Assembly: GCF_021353265.1 (NCBI RefSeq)
Contig: NZ_JAJTWU010000010.1
Span: 272,760-336,759, forward strand
Length of the DNA stretch: 64,000 bases
Reading direction: 5' to 3'
DNA from: Pelomonas cellulosilytica
GTDB taxonomy: Bacteria; Pseudomonadota; Gammaproteobacteria; Burkholderiales; Burkholderiaceae_C
Under the pieces are notes generated by a model that was given only the letters and a program-made list of their open reading frames with translations, did not search any database and was not told where the DNA came from. Shown piece after piece: positions 41,899-50,143 of this stretch; the stretch's first letter is position 1; every line of letters begins with the position of its first letter. The position numbers and the translations under genes were made by a program.

Positions 41899-42055
41899 GG
41901 CCCCGTCGGCCGCCTCATCTCGAAGGCGCGGCCAAAAAGACGCCCAACGCCGACCAGGGTACGGGCTCGGCCCCCGGGCTTGTGCCAACTACTTCGCAGT
42001 ACCCCCAGCCGACTGCGTGTAACGTGACCGACTTCAACAGCCCACCACTCGCCCG

Positions 42056-42421
42056 ATGAGACTCGCCCTGATCGCCCACGACCACAAGAAGGACGACATG
42101 ATCGCCCTCGCTGCGGACTTCCTGCCGCTGCTGCGCCGCTGCACGCTGCTGGCCACCGGCACGACCGGCGCGCGGCTGACCGCGGCACACGGCCTCACAG
42201 TGGAGCGCATGCTGAGCGGCCCGATGGGCGGCGACCTGCAGATCGGCGCGCGGCTGGCGGTGGGCGAGCTGGACGGCGTCATCTTCCTGCGCGACCCGAT
42301 GACGCCGCAGCCGCACGAACCCGACATCAATGCCCTCGTGCGCGCCTGCGACGTGCACGACGTGCCCTGCGCCACCAACGTGGCCACCGCGCGACTGCTG
42401 CTGGGGCAGTGGAGCGCCTGA
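42056..42421 (+). CDS. mgsA: Methylglyoxal synthase
   Basis: A 121-residue cytoplasmic enzyme that converts dihydroxyacetone phosphate to methylglyoxal. Active-site elements are present: [18 protein letters not shown] for phosphate binding, [11 protein letters not shown] with the catalytic aspartate, and [12 protein letters not shown] with the aspartate and histidine ligands. It is about 30 residues shorter than the E. coli enzyme, missing mainly the C-terminal extension. Its stop lies 4 bases before the start of the EAL protein gene. Confidence 0.93.
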   Translation: MRLALIAHDHKKDDMIALAADFLPLLRRCTLLATGTTGARLTAAHGLTVERMLSGPMGGDLQIGARLAVGELDGVIFLRDPMTPQPHEPDINALVRACDVHDVPCATNVATARLLLGQWSA

Positions 42422-42425
42422 TGCG

Positions 42426-44615
42426 ATGCAGGCGGCGCGGCGGCATCCAGCGCCCGTGCCCGGCACGCCGCGCGCAGCGCTGCCGGTGGCAGGGTCGCGC
42501 GTGAAGCGTCCGCTGGGCCGCCTGGCGAGGCGCCTGCGCATCCGCACGCGGCTGGGCCTGGCCTTCGGCGTGCTGCTGCTGTTGCTGCTGGCGCTGGCGG
42601 CGCTGTCCGTCATGCGGCTCACGAGCCTGTCCGAGGCGCTGAACCAGATCGTCGACGAACAGTCCGCCATCCACGACTCGGTGACGGAGATCACCCGCAA
42701 CGCCGAGACGGTGGCGCGCAAGCTGCTGGTCGTCATGAGCCCCGACGACGAGGCGCGCATCGCCGCCTACCCGGAGATCAACAACGCCAACGCCAGGCTG
42801 GACGACGCCATGCAGCGCCTGGGGCTGGTACTGCCGCCCGGCCCACGCGCCGAGCGCCTCGTCGAGGTGAAGCAGCGGCTGTCGGAATACCGCGCCAGCT
42901 ACGTCCAGGTGCGCAACCTCATCGAGAGCGACGACTTCCAGGCCGCGCGGGCCATGCTCGGTGGCGACACCGAAGCGTCGCTGTCGCTGTTCGTGTCGGC
43001 CATCCACCAGCTCGCCGCCAGCGAGGAGCGCACCGGCACCGCCAAGGCACGTGCGCTGCGCGACGAGATCGATGCCGACCGCACGGGCGTGCTGGCGCTG
43101 TGCATCGGCGCGCTGGTGGCTGGCGCGGGCCTGGCCGTGGGCGTCACGCGCTCCATCGTGCGGCCGCTCAAGCGCGCGGAGGACGGCGCCGAGCTGATCG
43201 CCCGCGGCCAGTACGGCCACCGCATCCAGGTGGACTCGGCCGATGAGCTGGGCCGCATGGCCGCGGCGATGAACACGATGGCCACGGCCGTGGGCGAACG
43301 AGAGGCCGAGCTGCGCCGCCTGGCCGACGTGGACCTGCTCACCGGCCTGCCGCAGCGCGCCCGCTTCATCGCCGACGGCGACCGGCTGCTGGCCAACCTG
43401 GTGGAGCGGCACCAGATGGCCGTGCTGATCTGCATTGACGTGGACCGGCTGAAGGCCGTCAACGGCGTGCTGGGTTTCGACGCCGGCGACGCGCTGCTGA
43501 AGGGCGCGGCCGAGAAGCTGTCGAAGCTGTTCAAGGGCGTAGCCGCCTACGGGCGCCTGGGCGGCGGCACCTTCGCTGCGCTCGCGCCGGTGCACCGGCC
43601 GGAGCTGGGCGCCGCGATGGCGGCGCAGCTGCGCGAGGAGGTGGAGCACAAGCTGTCGTGGCAGGGCCAGTCGCTGGACCTCTCCGTCTCGCTGGGCGTG
43701 GCGCACTGGCCCGAGCATGCTGACACCACCGAGACGCTGCTGCGCCGCGCCGAGCAGGCAATGTTCGAGGCCAAGCGGCTGCGCCAGGCCGTGTCCATCT
43801 ACAACCCCGGCGCCGAGGCGGCACGCGCGCTGCACCTGAGCCTGCTGTCTGACCTGCACACCGCCATCCAGCATGACCAGCTGCGCCAGTTCCTGCAGCC
43901 CAAGCGCGAGCTGGCCACCGGCCGCATCCTCGGCGCCGAGGCGCTGGTGCGCTGGCAGCACCCGCAGCGCGGCTGGCTGCCGCCGGCCGACTTCATCCCC
44001 TTTGCCGAGCGCAGCGGCCGCATCCGCCAGGTCACCGACTGGATGCTGACCCGCGCCGTGCGCACGCTGGCCGAGCGCGCCGCCGCCGGCCTGCCGCCGC
44101 TCTACATCGCCGTCAACATCTCCACGCTGGACATCCAGGACCAGACGCTGCCCGCCCGGCTGGCCGCGCTGTTGGCGCAGTACCATGTAGATCCCGCCCA
44201 ACTGCAGCTGGAAGTGACCGAGACCGGGTTGATGGCCAGCGGCACCGACCCCATCGCCGTGCTGCAGGCGCTCAAGCGCTGGGGCGTGCGTCTGGCCATC
44301 GACGACTTCGGCACCGGTCAGTCATCGCTGGCCTACCTGCAGCACCTGCCGGTGGACGAGTTGAAGATCGACCGCAGCTTCGTGCAGGACGTCAACACCG
44401 ACCCGCGCCGCCAGGCGCTGCTGACATCCATTGTCGGCGTCGGCCACGGCCTGGGGCTGACGGTCACCGCCGAAGGCGTGGAAAACGAGGCCGAGCTGGC
44501 CGTCATCCAGGCCGCCGGCTGCGACCTGATCCAGGGCTATCTGCTCGCGCGGCCGATGGACCTGCAAGCCCTCGAGATCTGGCTGCGCGGGCCCGGGCTA
44601 AAATCCGCGCCCTGA
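42426..44615 (+). CDS. Membrane GGDEF-EAL protein with degenerate GGDEF, probable c-di-GMP phosphodiesterase
   Basis: A 729-residue protein: TM1 about 43-63, a four-helix periplasmic sensor, TM2 about 225-245, a HAMP segment, a GGDEF domain (about 295-455) and an EAL domain (about 470-725). The GGDEF site reads GGGTF, so cyclase activity is unlikely. The EAL domain keeps EALVRW, the NIS asparagine, ETGLM, DDFGTG, LKID and TAEGVE. It most likely hydrolyses c-di-GMP, with the degenerate domain as a GTP or regulatory site (inference). Adjacent to mgsA. Confidence 0.87.
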   Translation: MQAARRHPAPVPGTPRAALPVAGSRVKRPLGRLARRLRIRTRLGLAFGVLLLLLLALAALSVMRLTSLSEALNQIVDEQSAIHDSVTEITRNAETVARKLLVVMSPDDEARIAAYPEINNANARLDDAMQRLGLVLPPGPRAERLVEVKQRLSEYRASYVQVRNLIESDDFQAARAMLGGDTEASLSLFVSAIHQLAASEERTGTAKARALRDEIDADRTGVLALCIGALVAGAGLAVGVTRSIVRPLKRAEDGAELIARGQYGHRIQVDSADELGRMAAAMNTMATAVGEREAELRRLADVDLLTGLPQRARFIADGDRLLANLVERHQMAVLICIDVDRLKAVNGVLGFDAGDALLKGAAEKLSKLFKGVAAYGRLGGGTFAALAPVHRPELGAAMAAQLREEVEHKLSWQGQSLDLSVSLGVAHWPEHADTTETLLRRAEQAMFEAKRLRQAVSIYNPGAEAARALHLSLLSDLHTAIQHDQLRQFLQPKRELATGRILGAEALVRWQHPQRGWLPPADFIPFAERSGRIRQVTDWMLTRAVRTLAERAAAGLPPLYIAVNISTLDIQDQTLPARLAALLAQYHVDPAQLQLEVTETGLMASGTDPIAVLQALKRWGVRLAIDDFGTGQSSLAYLQHLPVDELKIDRSFVQDVNTDPRRQALLTSIVGVGHGLGLTVTAEGVENEAELAVIQAAGCDLIQGYLLARPMDLQALEIWLRGPGLKSAP

Positions 44616-44658
44616 TTCGTCATTGCCCCTGCTGTGGGCTTGTTTCACTGGAGCCATC

Positions 44659-44823
44659 ATGGGCAACAAGATCGTCACCGAAGCGGACCGCAAGGCCACT
44701 CCCCGTCCCTCCGCCCCCAAGGGCGTCACCTTCACGGCCGGCAAGGGCCAGCTGCGCAGCCTGGAGCGCGGCTCGCACACCCGTTCCAAGAAGAACCCGG
44801 GCAAGCGCCCGCATTCGGGTTGA
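44659..44823 (+). CDS. Small basic hypothetical protein (54 aa)
   Basis: A 54-residue Lys/Arg/Ser-rich soluble protein (starts MGNKIVTEADRK, ends SKKNPGKRPHSG) preceded by GGAG six bases from the ATG. It is followed 36 bases later by a strong intrinsic terminator, so it is expressed as a discrete unit. No TM segment, signal or cysteine is present. I do not recognise the family; its basic, polar composition fits a nucleic-acid or ribosome contact but that is speculation. Confidence 0.6.
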   Translation: MGNKIVTEADRKATPRPSAPKGVTFTAGKGQLRSLERGSHTRSKKNPGKRPHSG

Positions 44824-44859
44824 TATCGGGCTGATCGCCTGACGGCATCACCCCAAGCA

Positions 44860-44886
44860 CAGGCCCCGCGGGGCCTGTTTGTTTTT
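44860..44886 (+). terminator. Intrinsic terminator after the 54-aa gene
   Basis: CAGGCCCC (44860-44867) pairs with GGGGCCTG (44870-44877) around a 2-base loop written as GC, followed by TTTGTTTTT. The short T-tail is on the plus strand, directly before the next gene's start region. Confidence 0.85.
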
Positions 44887-44911
44887 GTCGGCTAAATATC
44901 GACCAAACGCC

Positions 44912-46624
44912 ATGATCCGCATCACCGAACTCCGCCTGCCGCTGAACCACGCCGACGACGCGCTGCGCCCAGCCGTGCTGGCCCGTCTGCAGCTGGCCGA
45001 CGCCGAGCTGGCCCACGTCCACGTCTTCCGCCGCGGCTACGACGCCCGCAAGCGCAGCGACATCCAGCTGGTCTACACGCTGGACTGCACGCTGACCGAC
45101 CGTGTCGACGAGGCGGCCGTGATGGCCCGTTTTGCCGGCGACCACCAGATCCGCCCGACGCCCGACACCGGCTACCACTTCCTCGCGCAGGTGGGCGAGT
45201 TCACCGGCCCGCGGCCCGTCGTCGTCGGCTTCGGCCCCTGCGGCCTTTTCGCCGCGCTGATCCTGGCGCAGATGGGCCTGCGGCCGCTGGTGCTGGAGCG
45301 CGGCAAGTCCGTCCGCGAGCGCACGCAGGACACCTGGGGCCTGTGGCGCGAGCAAAAGCTGCACCCCGAGAGCAACGTGCAGTTCGGAGAGGGCGGCGCC
45401 GGCACCTTCTCCGACGGCAAGCTGTGGAGCCAGATCAGCGACCCGCGTCACCTCAGCCGCAAGGTGCTGACCGAGTTCGTCAAGGCCGGCGCGCCGGAAG
45501 AGATCCTGTTCGTGAGCAAGCCGCACATCGGCACCTTCCGGCTCGTCAGCATGATCATCAAGATGCGCGCCGAGATCGAGCGGCTGGGCGGCGAGATCCG
45601 CTTCCAGCAGAAGGTGACCGACGTGCTGATCGAAGACGGTCCCGACGGCCGGTGCATCCGCGGCCTCACGCTGGAAAGCGGCGAGCAGATCAGCGCCAGC
45701 CACGTCGTCATCGCGCTGGGCCACAGCGCGCGGGACACTTTCAAGATGCTCCACGAGCGCGGCGTGCAGATGGAGGCCAAGCCCTTCTCCATCGGCTACC
45801 GCATCGAGCATCCGCAGTCGCTCATCGACGCGGCCCGTTTCGGCCCCAACGCTGGACATCCGATCCTCGGCGCGGCCGACTACAAGCTGGTGCACCACGC
45901 GAAGAATGGTCGCTCGGTCTACAGCTTCTGCATGTGCCCCGGCGGCACGGTCGTGGCGGCGACGAGCGAGCCGGACCGCGTCGTCACCAACGGCATGAGC
46001 CAGTACTCGCGCAACGAGCGCAACGCCAACGCCGGCATCGTCGTGGGCCTCATGCCCGAGGACTACCGTCAAGACGGCAAGCGCGACGGCAGCCCCGTGA
46101 ACCCGCTGGACGGCATGGCCTTTCAGCGCCAATGGGAAAGCCGCGCCTACGAGCTGGGCGGCGGCGGCTACCTCGCACCGGGCGCGCTGGTGGGCGACTT
46201 CATCAAGCGCCAGGTCAGCAAGCAGTTTGGCGATGTGCTGCCGAGCTACAAGCCGGGCGTCACGCTGACCAACCTGCAGGAAAAAGGCCGCGGCTCGCTG
46301 CCGTCGTACTGCCTGGACGCGATCCGTGAGGCGCTGCCCGCGTTCGCCCGCCAGATCCGCGGCTTCGACCGGCCCGACGCGGTGCTGACCGGCGTGGAGA
46401 CGCGCACGTCGTCACCACTGCGCATCAACCGCGGACGGGACTACCAGAGCCTCAACGTGCGCGGGCTGTTCCCGGCCGGTGAAGGCGCCGGATATGCAGG
46501 CGGCATCATGTCGGCCGGCGTCGATGGCATCGAGGTGGCGGAGGCTCTGGCGGCCGATCTGCTGGGCATCACGGATGCACCAGTGCTACTGGGCAAGGGG
46601 TCGAAGGCGGGTGGGCAGGTGTGA
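44912..46624 (+). CDS. FAD-dependent dehydrogenase (COG2509-like)
   Basis: A 570-residue flavoprotein. An N-terminal ~95-residue domain (RGYDARKRSDIQLVYTLDC) precedes a Rossmann FAD-binding motif GFGPCGLFAALILAQMGL at about residue 108, then FGEGGAGTFSDGKLWSQI and a C-terminal FAD closure LFPAGEGAGYAGGIMSAGVDG. This matches the uncharacterised FAD-dependent dehydrogenases COG2509. The substrate is unknown. The ATG at 44912 is preferred to one 11 codons upstream that lies in the terminator tail. Confidence 0.87.
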   Translation: MIRITELRLPLNHADDALRPAVLARLQLADAELAHVHVFRRGYDARKRSDIQLVYTLDCTLTDRVDEAAVMARFAGDHQIRPTPDTGYHFLAQVGEFTGPRPVVVGFGPCGLFAALILAQMGLRPLVLERGKSVRERTQDTWGLWREQKLHPESNVQFGEGGAGTFSDGKLWSQISDPRHLSRKVLTEFVKAGAPEEILFVSKPHIGTFRLVSMIIKMRAEIERLGGEIRFQQKVTDVLIEDGPDGRCIRGLTLESGEQISASHVVIALGHSARDTFKMLHERGVQMEAKPFSIGYRIEHPQSLIDAARFGPNAGHPILGAADYKLVHHAKNGRSVYSFCMCPGGTVVAATSEPDRVVTNGMSQYSRNERNANAGIVVGLMPEDYRQDGKRDGSPVNPLDGMAFQRQWESRAYELGGGGYLAPGALVGDFIKRQVSKQFGDVLPSYKPGVTLTNLQEKGRGSLPSYCLDAIREALPAFARQIRGFDRPDAVLTGVETRTSSPLRINRGRDYQSLNVRGLFPAGEGAGYAGGIMSAGVDGIEVAEALAADLLGITDAPVLLGKGSKAGGQV

Positions 46625-46640
46625 CTAGCCGTGGGCGATC

Positions 46641-47123
46641 TCATTCCTGCTTCGACAGCACCATGCCGTGCAGCCCCATGAGCGCCCCAACACAATGCCG
46701 CCCCCAATGGATGCGATGGCTGAATGACCAATGCCAGAGCGCCTTTTGGTCCTCCCCTCGTTCGAAAGTCAGCAGCCCTCGCCGCAGGTCCAGATAGATG
46801 TCGAGCAGGTCATCGGCCACGTCACCGATGACGACTTCGTCGTTCAGCTGCGGGTCCGGATCGAACACCTCGCGGTAGTAAAGACCGCTGAATTGCGACA
46901 GGTTCGCCTTCACACAGTCGATCATCTACGCCGGAAGCCTGGGCAGCCCCTCCTCGTTCTCGCATTCGACAATTGGCAGCGCGAGCGCCAGCCGATACAG
47001 CTCGCAAAGCCAGGCCGCAGCGCAAGTTGCGGTGATGTCGGCAGAGTCGCCTTCGCACCACGCGCTGAATCGCCGCACAGCCTCCGCGAAGGCGCTGACG
47101 GCTGGGTGGTCTGTCCCCGTCAT
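46641..47123 (-). pseudogene. DUF5063-type gene interrupted by an in-frame TAG
   Basis: A frame of ~160 codons is split by a single TAG at 46928-46926, directly followed by ATG (TAGATG). Upstream 65 residues (MTGTDHPAVSAFAEAVRRFSAW...) and downstream 94 residues (MIDCVKANLSQFSGLYYREVFDPDP..., VIGDVADDLLDIYLDLRRGL) are in the same frame and together look like one DUF5063 protein. Either a nonsense mutation made a pseudogene, or the two halves are made by reinitiation. Function of the family is unknown. It is the last gene of the five-gene minus-strand set. Confidence 0.7.
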
Positions 47124-47130
47124 CTCGCTG

Positions 47131-47352
47131 CTACCGCTGCACTCGAAAAATCCCACCCGCTTTCCCCACCGCGTCCTCGTGGAACAAGTCGAACAGGTAC
47201 TGCTCCAGTTCCTCGTCCGCCACGAACTCCGGAATGACGAAGTGGGCCGGCGCGCGCTTGCCGTCGTTGCCGACCGCAAGCACGGACCAGCCGCCGCCGG
47301 TGCGCTCGATGTCGAACAGGCCGCCGAAGATGTTGAAGCGTTCCGAGATCAT
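47131..47352 (-). CDS. Small acidic protein, probably DUF7661-like
   Basis: A 73-residue protein beginning MISERFNIFGGLFDIERTGGGW and ending in an acidic helix (FVADEELEQYLFDLFHEDA...). The pattern FNIFG...VLAVGNDGKRAPAHFVIPEF and YLFDLFHE resembles DUF7661 proteins. The ATG at 47352 has GGAGG seven bases upstream, better spaced than the ATG at 47358. It sits 2 bases after the GST gene and 7 bases before the DUF5063 frame. Confidence 0.7.
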   Translation of the reverse strand: MISERFNIFGGLFDIERTGGGWSVLAVGNDGKRAPAHFVIPEFVADEELEQYLFDLFHEDAVGKAGGIFRVQR

Positions 47353-47354
47353 GG

Positions 47355-48002
47355 TCATTCCTCCGTGAACCGCTGCTGCCACAGCCCCACCAGCCGCGGA
47401 TCGCTATCCACGCGGTGCACCACCGGCGTCATCCGCGGCGCCACCTCGTAGAAGCGCTCGCGCCACGGACCGAAGCGAGACACGACGGCGACATACAGGT
47501 CCAGCACCGTCAGCTCATCACCCAGCAGGTAGTCGCCAGGGTTGAGCTGTTCGTCCATGTTGGCCCAGCAGAAGGCGATGCGTTCGTGGACCGCGTCGAC
47601 GACGGCATCGCGGAACGCCGGCGGCGCGCCGATGCGGCTCACGTCGGGCTTGATCCAGTGCAGCGCGTAGATGGCCGACGAGACGTACAGCATCCAGCGC
47701 AGGAACTGCCGACGCAGCGGCGCCGTGGGCGCGGGCGCGAGCGTGGCAGCCGGGTCCAGATCGGCGAGGTAGATCAGGATGGCGGCGCTCTCCGTCATCA
47801 CCTCGCCGTCGGGCATGACGAGCGTGGGAATCTGGCGCATCGGGTTGCTCGTCGCGACGCGGTCGCGTGCAGCTTCCTCGGCCCACGTGGCGCCTTCTAT
47901 CAGCGTGTAGGGCAGGCTCAGCAGCGTCAGCGCAGCTTCCACGGCCACGGCGCCCGAGTCGGCCGCGCCGTAGAGCGTCAGCGGAGCGTGCAGTTGGTGC
48001 AT
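47355..48002 (-). CDS. Glutathione S-transferase family protein
   Basis: A 215-residue cytosolic GST: thioredoxin-fold N-terminal domain (LTLYGAADSGAVAVEAALTLL, PTLVMPDGEVMTESAAILIYLAD with the conserved ES pair for glutathione binding) and an all-helical C-terminal domain (YLLGDELTVLDLYVAVVSRF with the N-capping box). It conjugates glutathione to electrophiles, or acts as a binding protein. Close spacing with neighbours on both sides makes it part of one transcript. Confidence 0.9.
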   Translation of the reverse strand: MHQLHAPLTLYGAADSGAVAVEAALTLLSLPYTLIEGATWAEEAARDRVATSNPMRQIPTLVMPDGEVMTESAAILIYLADLDPAATLAPAPTAPLRRQFLRWMLYVSSAIYALHWIKPDVSRIGAPPAFRDAVVDAVHERIAFCWANMDEQLNPGDYLLGDELTVLDLYVAVVSRFGPWRERFYEVAPRMTPVVHRVDSDPRLVGLWQQRFTEE

Positions 48003-48016
48003 GGCGGGGGGCTCCT

Positions 48017-48391
48017 TCAACGAGGCTGGGTGGCGGCCAGGTAGGCGAGCAGGTCGGCCACCTTGGCTTCGTTGATGCCCAAGCCCCAATAGCGCATCTT
48101 GGTGCCGGGCACGACGGTATTCGGGTCGCGCAGGAAGGCGGTCAGCGTAGCCTCGTTCCAGACCAGGCCGGACGCCTTCATCGCCGGCGAGTAAGCATAG
48201 TCCGCGACGCTGCCGGCCCTGCGGCCGGCAAGGCCATTGAGCTGCGGCCCGAAACCGTGGCGCGCGCCGGGGCCGACGGCATGGCAGTTGGCGCAGCTGG
48301 CGAAGAGCTTGCGGCCGGCAGCCACGTCGGCGGCGGCGCCGGCGAGGCCGGGCGCCACCAGCCCCAGCAGCGCGGCCACCGCCACCTTCAT
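48017..48391 (-). CDS. Class I cytochrome c
   Basis: A 124-residue exported monohaem cytochrome. After signal peptide MKVAVAALLGLVAPGLAGAA, the haem motif CANCH lies at about residues 33-37 and the axial methionine is in VVPGTKMRYWG. This is the c-550/c2-like type with GFGPQLNGLAGR. It carries electrons in the periplasm. Its ATG overlaps the stop of the preceding gene (ATGA). Confidence 0.92.
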   Translation of the reverse strand: MKVAVAALLGLVAPGLAGAAADVAAGRKLFASCANCHAVGPGARHGFGPQLNGLAGRRAGSVADYAYSPAMKASGLVWNEATLTAFLRDPNTVVPGTKMRYWGLGINEAKVADLLAYLAATQPR

Positions 48392-48648
48392 GCGCCGGCG
48401 TCCCCCACCGCCATCAGCTCGATCAGCTCCTTCACGAAGGCCAGCGCGTCTTCCGGTAACTCGAAGTGCATGTCGTTGTTGAGCTCCATGACATCGCCGC
48501 CCGGCCCCTTGTGCACGACGGACCAGCCGCCCGCGCCGCCGTCGATGGCCAGTACGCCGAACTGGCCGGGTTCGAGGTCGCGGGCGCTGCCGGCGGTGAG
48601 GACGATGTCGCGGCCGAGGTGGGAGTGGTAGCGTTTCACCCGGCCCAT
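48388..48648 (-). CDS. Hypothetical protein (86 aa), first gene of the cytochrome/GST set
   Basis: An 86-residue soluble protein starting MGRVKRYHSHLGRDIVLTAGSA and containing GGWSVVHKGPGGDVMELNNDMHFELPEDALAFVKELIEL. No signal or TM segment is visible. I do not recognise the family, but the regular beta/alpha pattern and coupling to the cytochrome gene support a real gene. The start at 48648 lies only 17 bases from the divergent DUF427 start and lacks a clear ribosome-binding site. Confidence 0.65.
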   Translation of the reverse strand: MGRVKRYHSHLGRDIVLTAGSARDLEPGQFGVLAIDGGAGGWSVVHKGPGGDVMELNNDMHFELPEDALAFVKELIELMAVGDAGA

Positions 48649-48665
48649 TCTGAAGGAGAGCGGCA

Positions 48666-48947
48666 ATGAAAGCAGTCTGGAACGGCGTGACCCTCGCCGA
48701 GAGCGACAACACGGTGGTGGTGGAAGGCAATCACTACTTCCCGCCCGAGTCATTGAACAGGCAGTACACGACTTTCTCGAACCACGTGAGCCGCTGCCCA
48801 TGGAAGGGCGAAGCCAAGTACCTGAGTCTGCTGATCAACGGCGAGATGAACCCGGACGCCGTCTGGTACTACCCCGACCCGCTGCCGGCGGCCGCCGAGA
48901 TCAAGGGCCGCTACGCGTTCTGGAAGGGCGTGAAGGTCACGGAGTGA
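48666..48947 (+). CDS. DUF427 family protein
   Basis: A 93-residue protein with the DUF427 core: MKAVWNGVTLAESDNTVVVEGNHYFPP, then CPWKGEAKYLSLLINGE, then YYPDPLPAAAEIKGRYAFWKGV. The small beta-barrel fold family has no firm function. AAGGAGAG lies nine bases upstream of the ATG. Its 3' end overlaps the convergent mltA gene by 11 bases. Confidence 0.9.
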   Translation: MKAVWNGVTLAESDNTVVVEGNHYFPPESLNRQYTTFSNHVSRCPWKGEAKYLSLLINGEMNPDAVWYYPDPLPAAAEIKGRYAFWKGVKVTE

Positions 48948-50034
48948 GTCCCTGGGGCAGCAGCGCCCACAGCCGCAGCGGCTGCCTGGTGCGACTGGCG
49001 CGCAGCGCCGCGTCGTCGCCCCATCCCCAGAACAGGTCGGCCCGCACGGCGCCGGTGATGGCGCTGCCGGTGTCCTGCGCCAGCACGAGGCGGCGCAGCG
49101 GCGTGGCCGGTGCGCCGGGCGACCAGGGCTCGGTGCTGTCCAGCCACAGCGGCGTGCCGAGCGGGATGTGCGCGCGGTCCACGGCCACGGAGCGGCCCGG
49201 CGTCAGTGGCACGCCCTGGGCGCCACGCGGGCCGAGCGTCAGGTCTGGCAAAGGCTCTTCGCGGAAGTAGACGACGCGCGGGTTGACGGCCATTGCGTCG
49301 CGCACCTGGGCCGGGTTGCGACGAGCCCAGTCACTGAGCGTGCGGGGCTGCGCGTCGGCCACCTCGCCGCGGTCCAGCAGCGCGCGGGCGACGCTCTGGA
49401 AGGGCTGGTCGTTGTGGCCGGCCCAGGCGACGCGGCTGGCGCGCTCGGCGCCCGAAGCGTCGCGCAGCATGAGGCGGCCCGAGCCCTGCACCTGCAGCTG
49501 CAGCAGCGCGAAGGGGTCGTCCAGCCAGGCCAGCGCCAGCGCGTCGAAGCGGGGGTTGGCATCGATGTCACGGCGCGGCAGGCGGCGCAGCGCCGGGTCG
49601 CTGGGCAGCGCCAGCACGGGCCACTGGAAGGCGCCCTGGCGCGTGCGGCTGGCGGCGACCTGGGGCTCGAAGTAGCCGGTCAGCAGCCCCGTGTCGCCGC
49701 CATCACCGGCCAGCCGCCAGGGCCGCAGGTGCTTCATCAGCAGCAACGTGGCTTCCATCGCATCGGCGGGCGACTGCAGCGCGGCGCGCGCGCAGAACTC
49801 GGCCCAGCCCGGCGCCGGGCGCTGGCAGCTGGCGAGCAGCGCGGGCCAGGCCGCGGGCAGGTCGTCGTCGCCCCAGCCGGGCAGGTCGCGCCAGTCGGCG
49901 GCCACCCAGCGCGCAGCCGCGGCGGGCTGGGGCCGGACGGCTGGCGACGCCGGCGTGGGCAGCGGCGGCGTGGAGGAGCACGCGGCCAGCGTTCCTAGAA
50001 TCGCCGCCAGCCCCCAACGCGCCACCGTCGCCAT
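48937..50034 (-). CDS. mltA: Membrane-bound lytic murein transglycosylase A
   Basis: A 365-residue lipoprotein: signal MATVARWGLAAILGTLAAC with lipobox LAAC, then an MltA catalytic domain (TGYFEPQVAASRT, LDDPFALLQLQVQGSGRLML, NPRVVYFRE) and a C-terminal 3D domain with aspartates in VLAQDTGSAITGAVRADLFWGWG. It cleaves peptidoglycan glycosidic bonds with 1,6-anhydro product. The ATG at 50034 has AGGA five bases upstream; the ATG at 50040 has none. The start overlaps that of a divergent 36-residue gene. Confidence 0.93.
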   Translation of the reverse strand: MATVARWGLAAILGTLAACSSTPPLPTPASPAVRPQPAAAARWVAADWRDLPGWGDDDLPAAWPALLASCQRPAPGWAEFCARAALQSPADAMEATLLLMKHLRPWRLAGDGGDTGLLTGYFEPQVAASRTRQGAFQWPVLALPSDPALRRLPRRDIDANPRFDALALAWLDDPFALLQLQVQGSGRLMLRDASGAERASRVAWAGHNDQPFQSVARALLDRGEVADAQPRTLSDWARRNPAQVRDAMAVNPRVVYFREEPLPDLTLGPRGAQGVPLTPGRSVAVDRAHIPLGTPLWLDSTEPWSPGAPATPLRRLVLAQDTGSAITGAVRADLFWGWGDDAALRASRTRQPLRLWALLPQGLTP

Positions 50035-50143
50035 GCTCATCCTGCTGCTCGAAGCGCTCGGCGCGCTGCTCATCCTCGTGCTCATCGTCTGGTGGACCAT
50101 GTTCGCCGGCCGCGACAAGGGCGAACGCCGCAAGGACGACTGA
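50033..50143 (+). CDS. Single-TM small protein (36 aa)
   Basis: A 36-residue protein: a long hydrophobic helix (MLILLLEALGALLILVLIVWWTMF) followed by a charged tail (AGRDKGERRKDD), the profile of a bitopic small membrane protein. Its ATG shares CATG with the mltA start, and its stop directly abuts the stop of the next convergent gene. No clear ribosome-binding site precedes it. The composition is unlike random sequence; I rate it likely but unproven. Confidence 0.55.
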   Translation: MLILLLEALGALLILVLIVWWTMFAGRDKGERRKDD

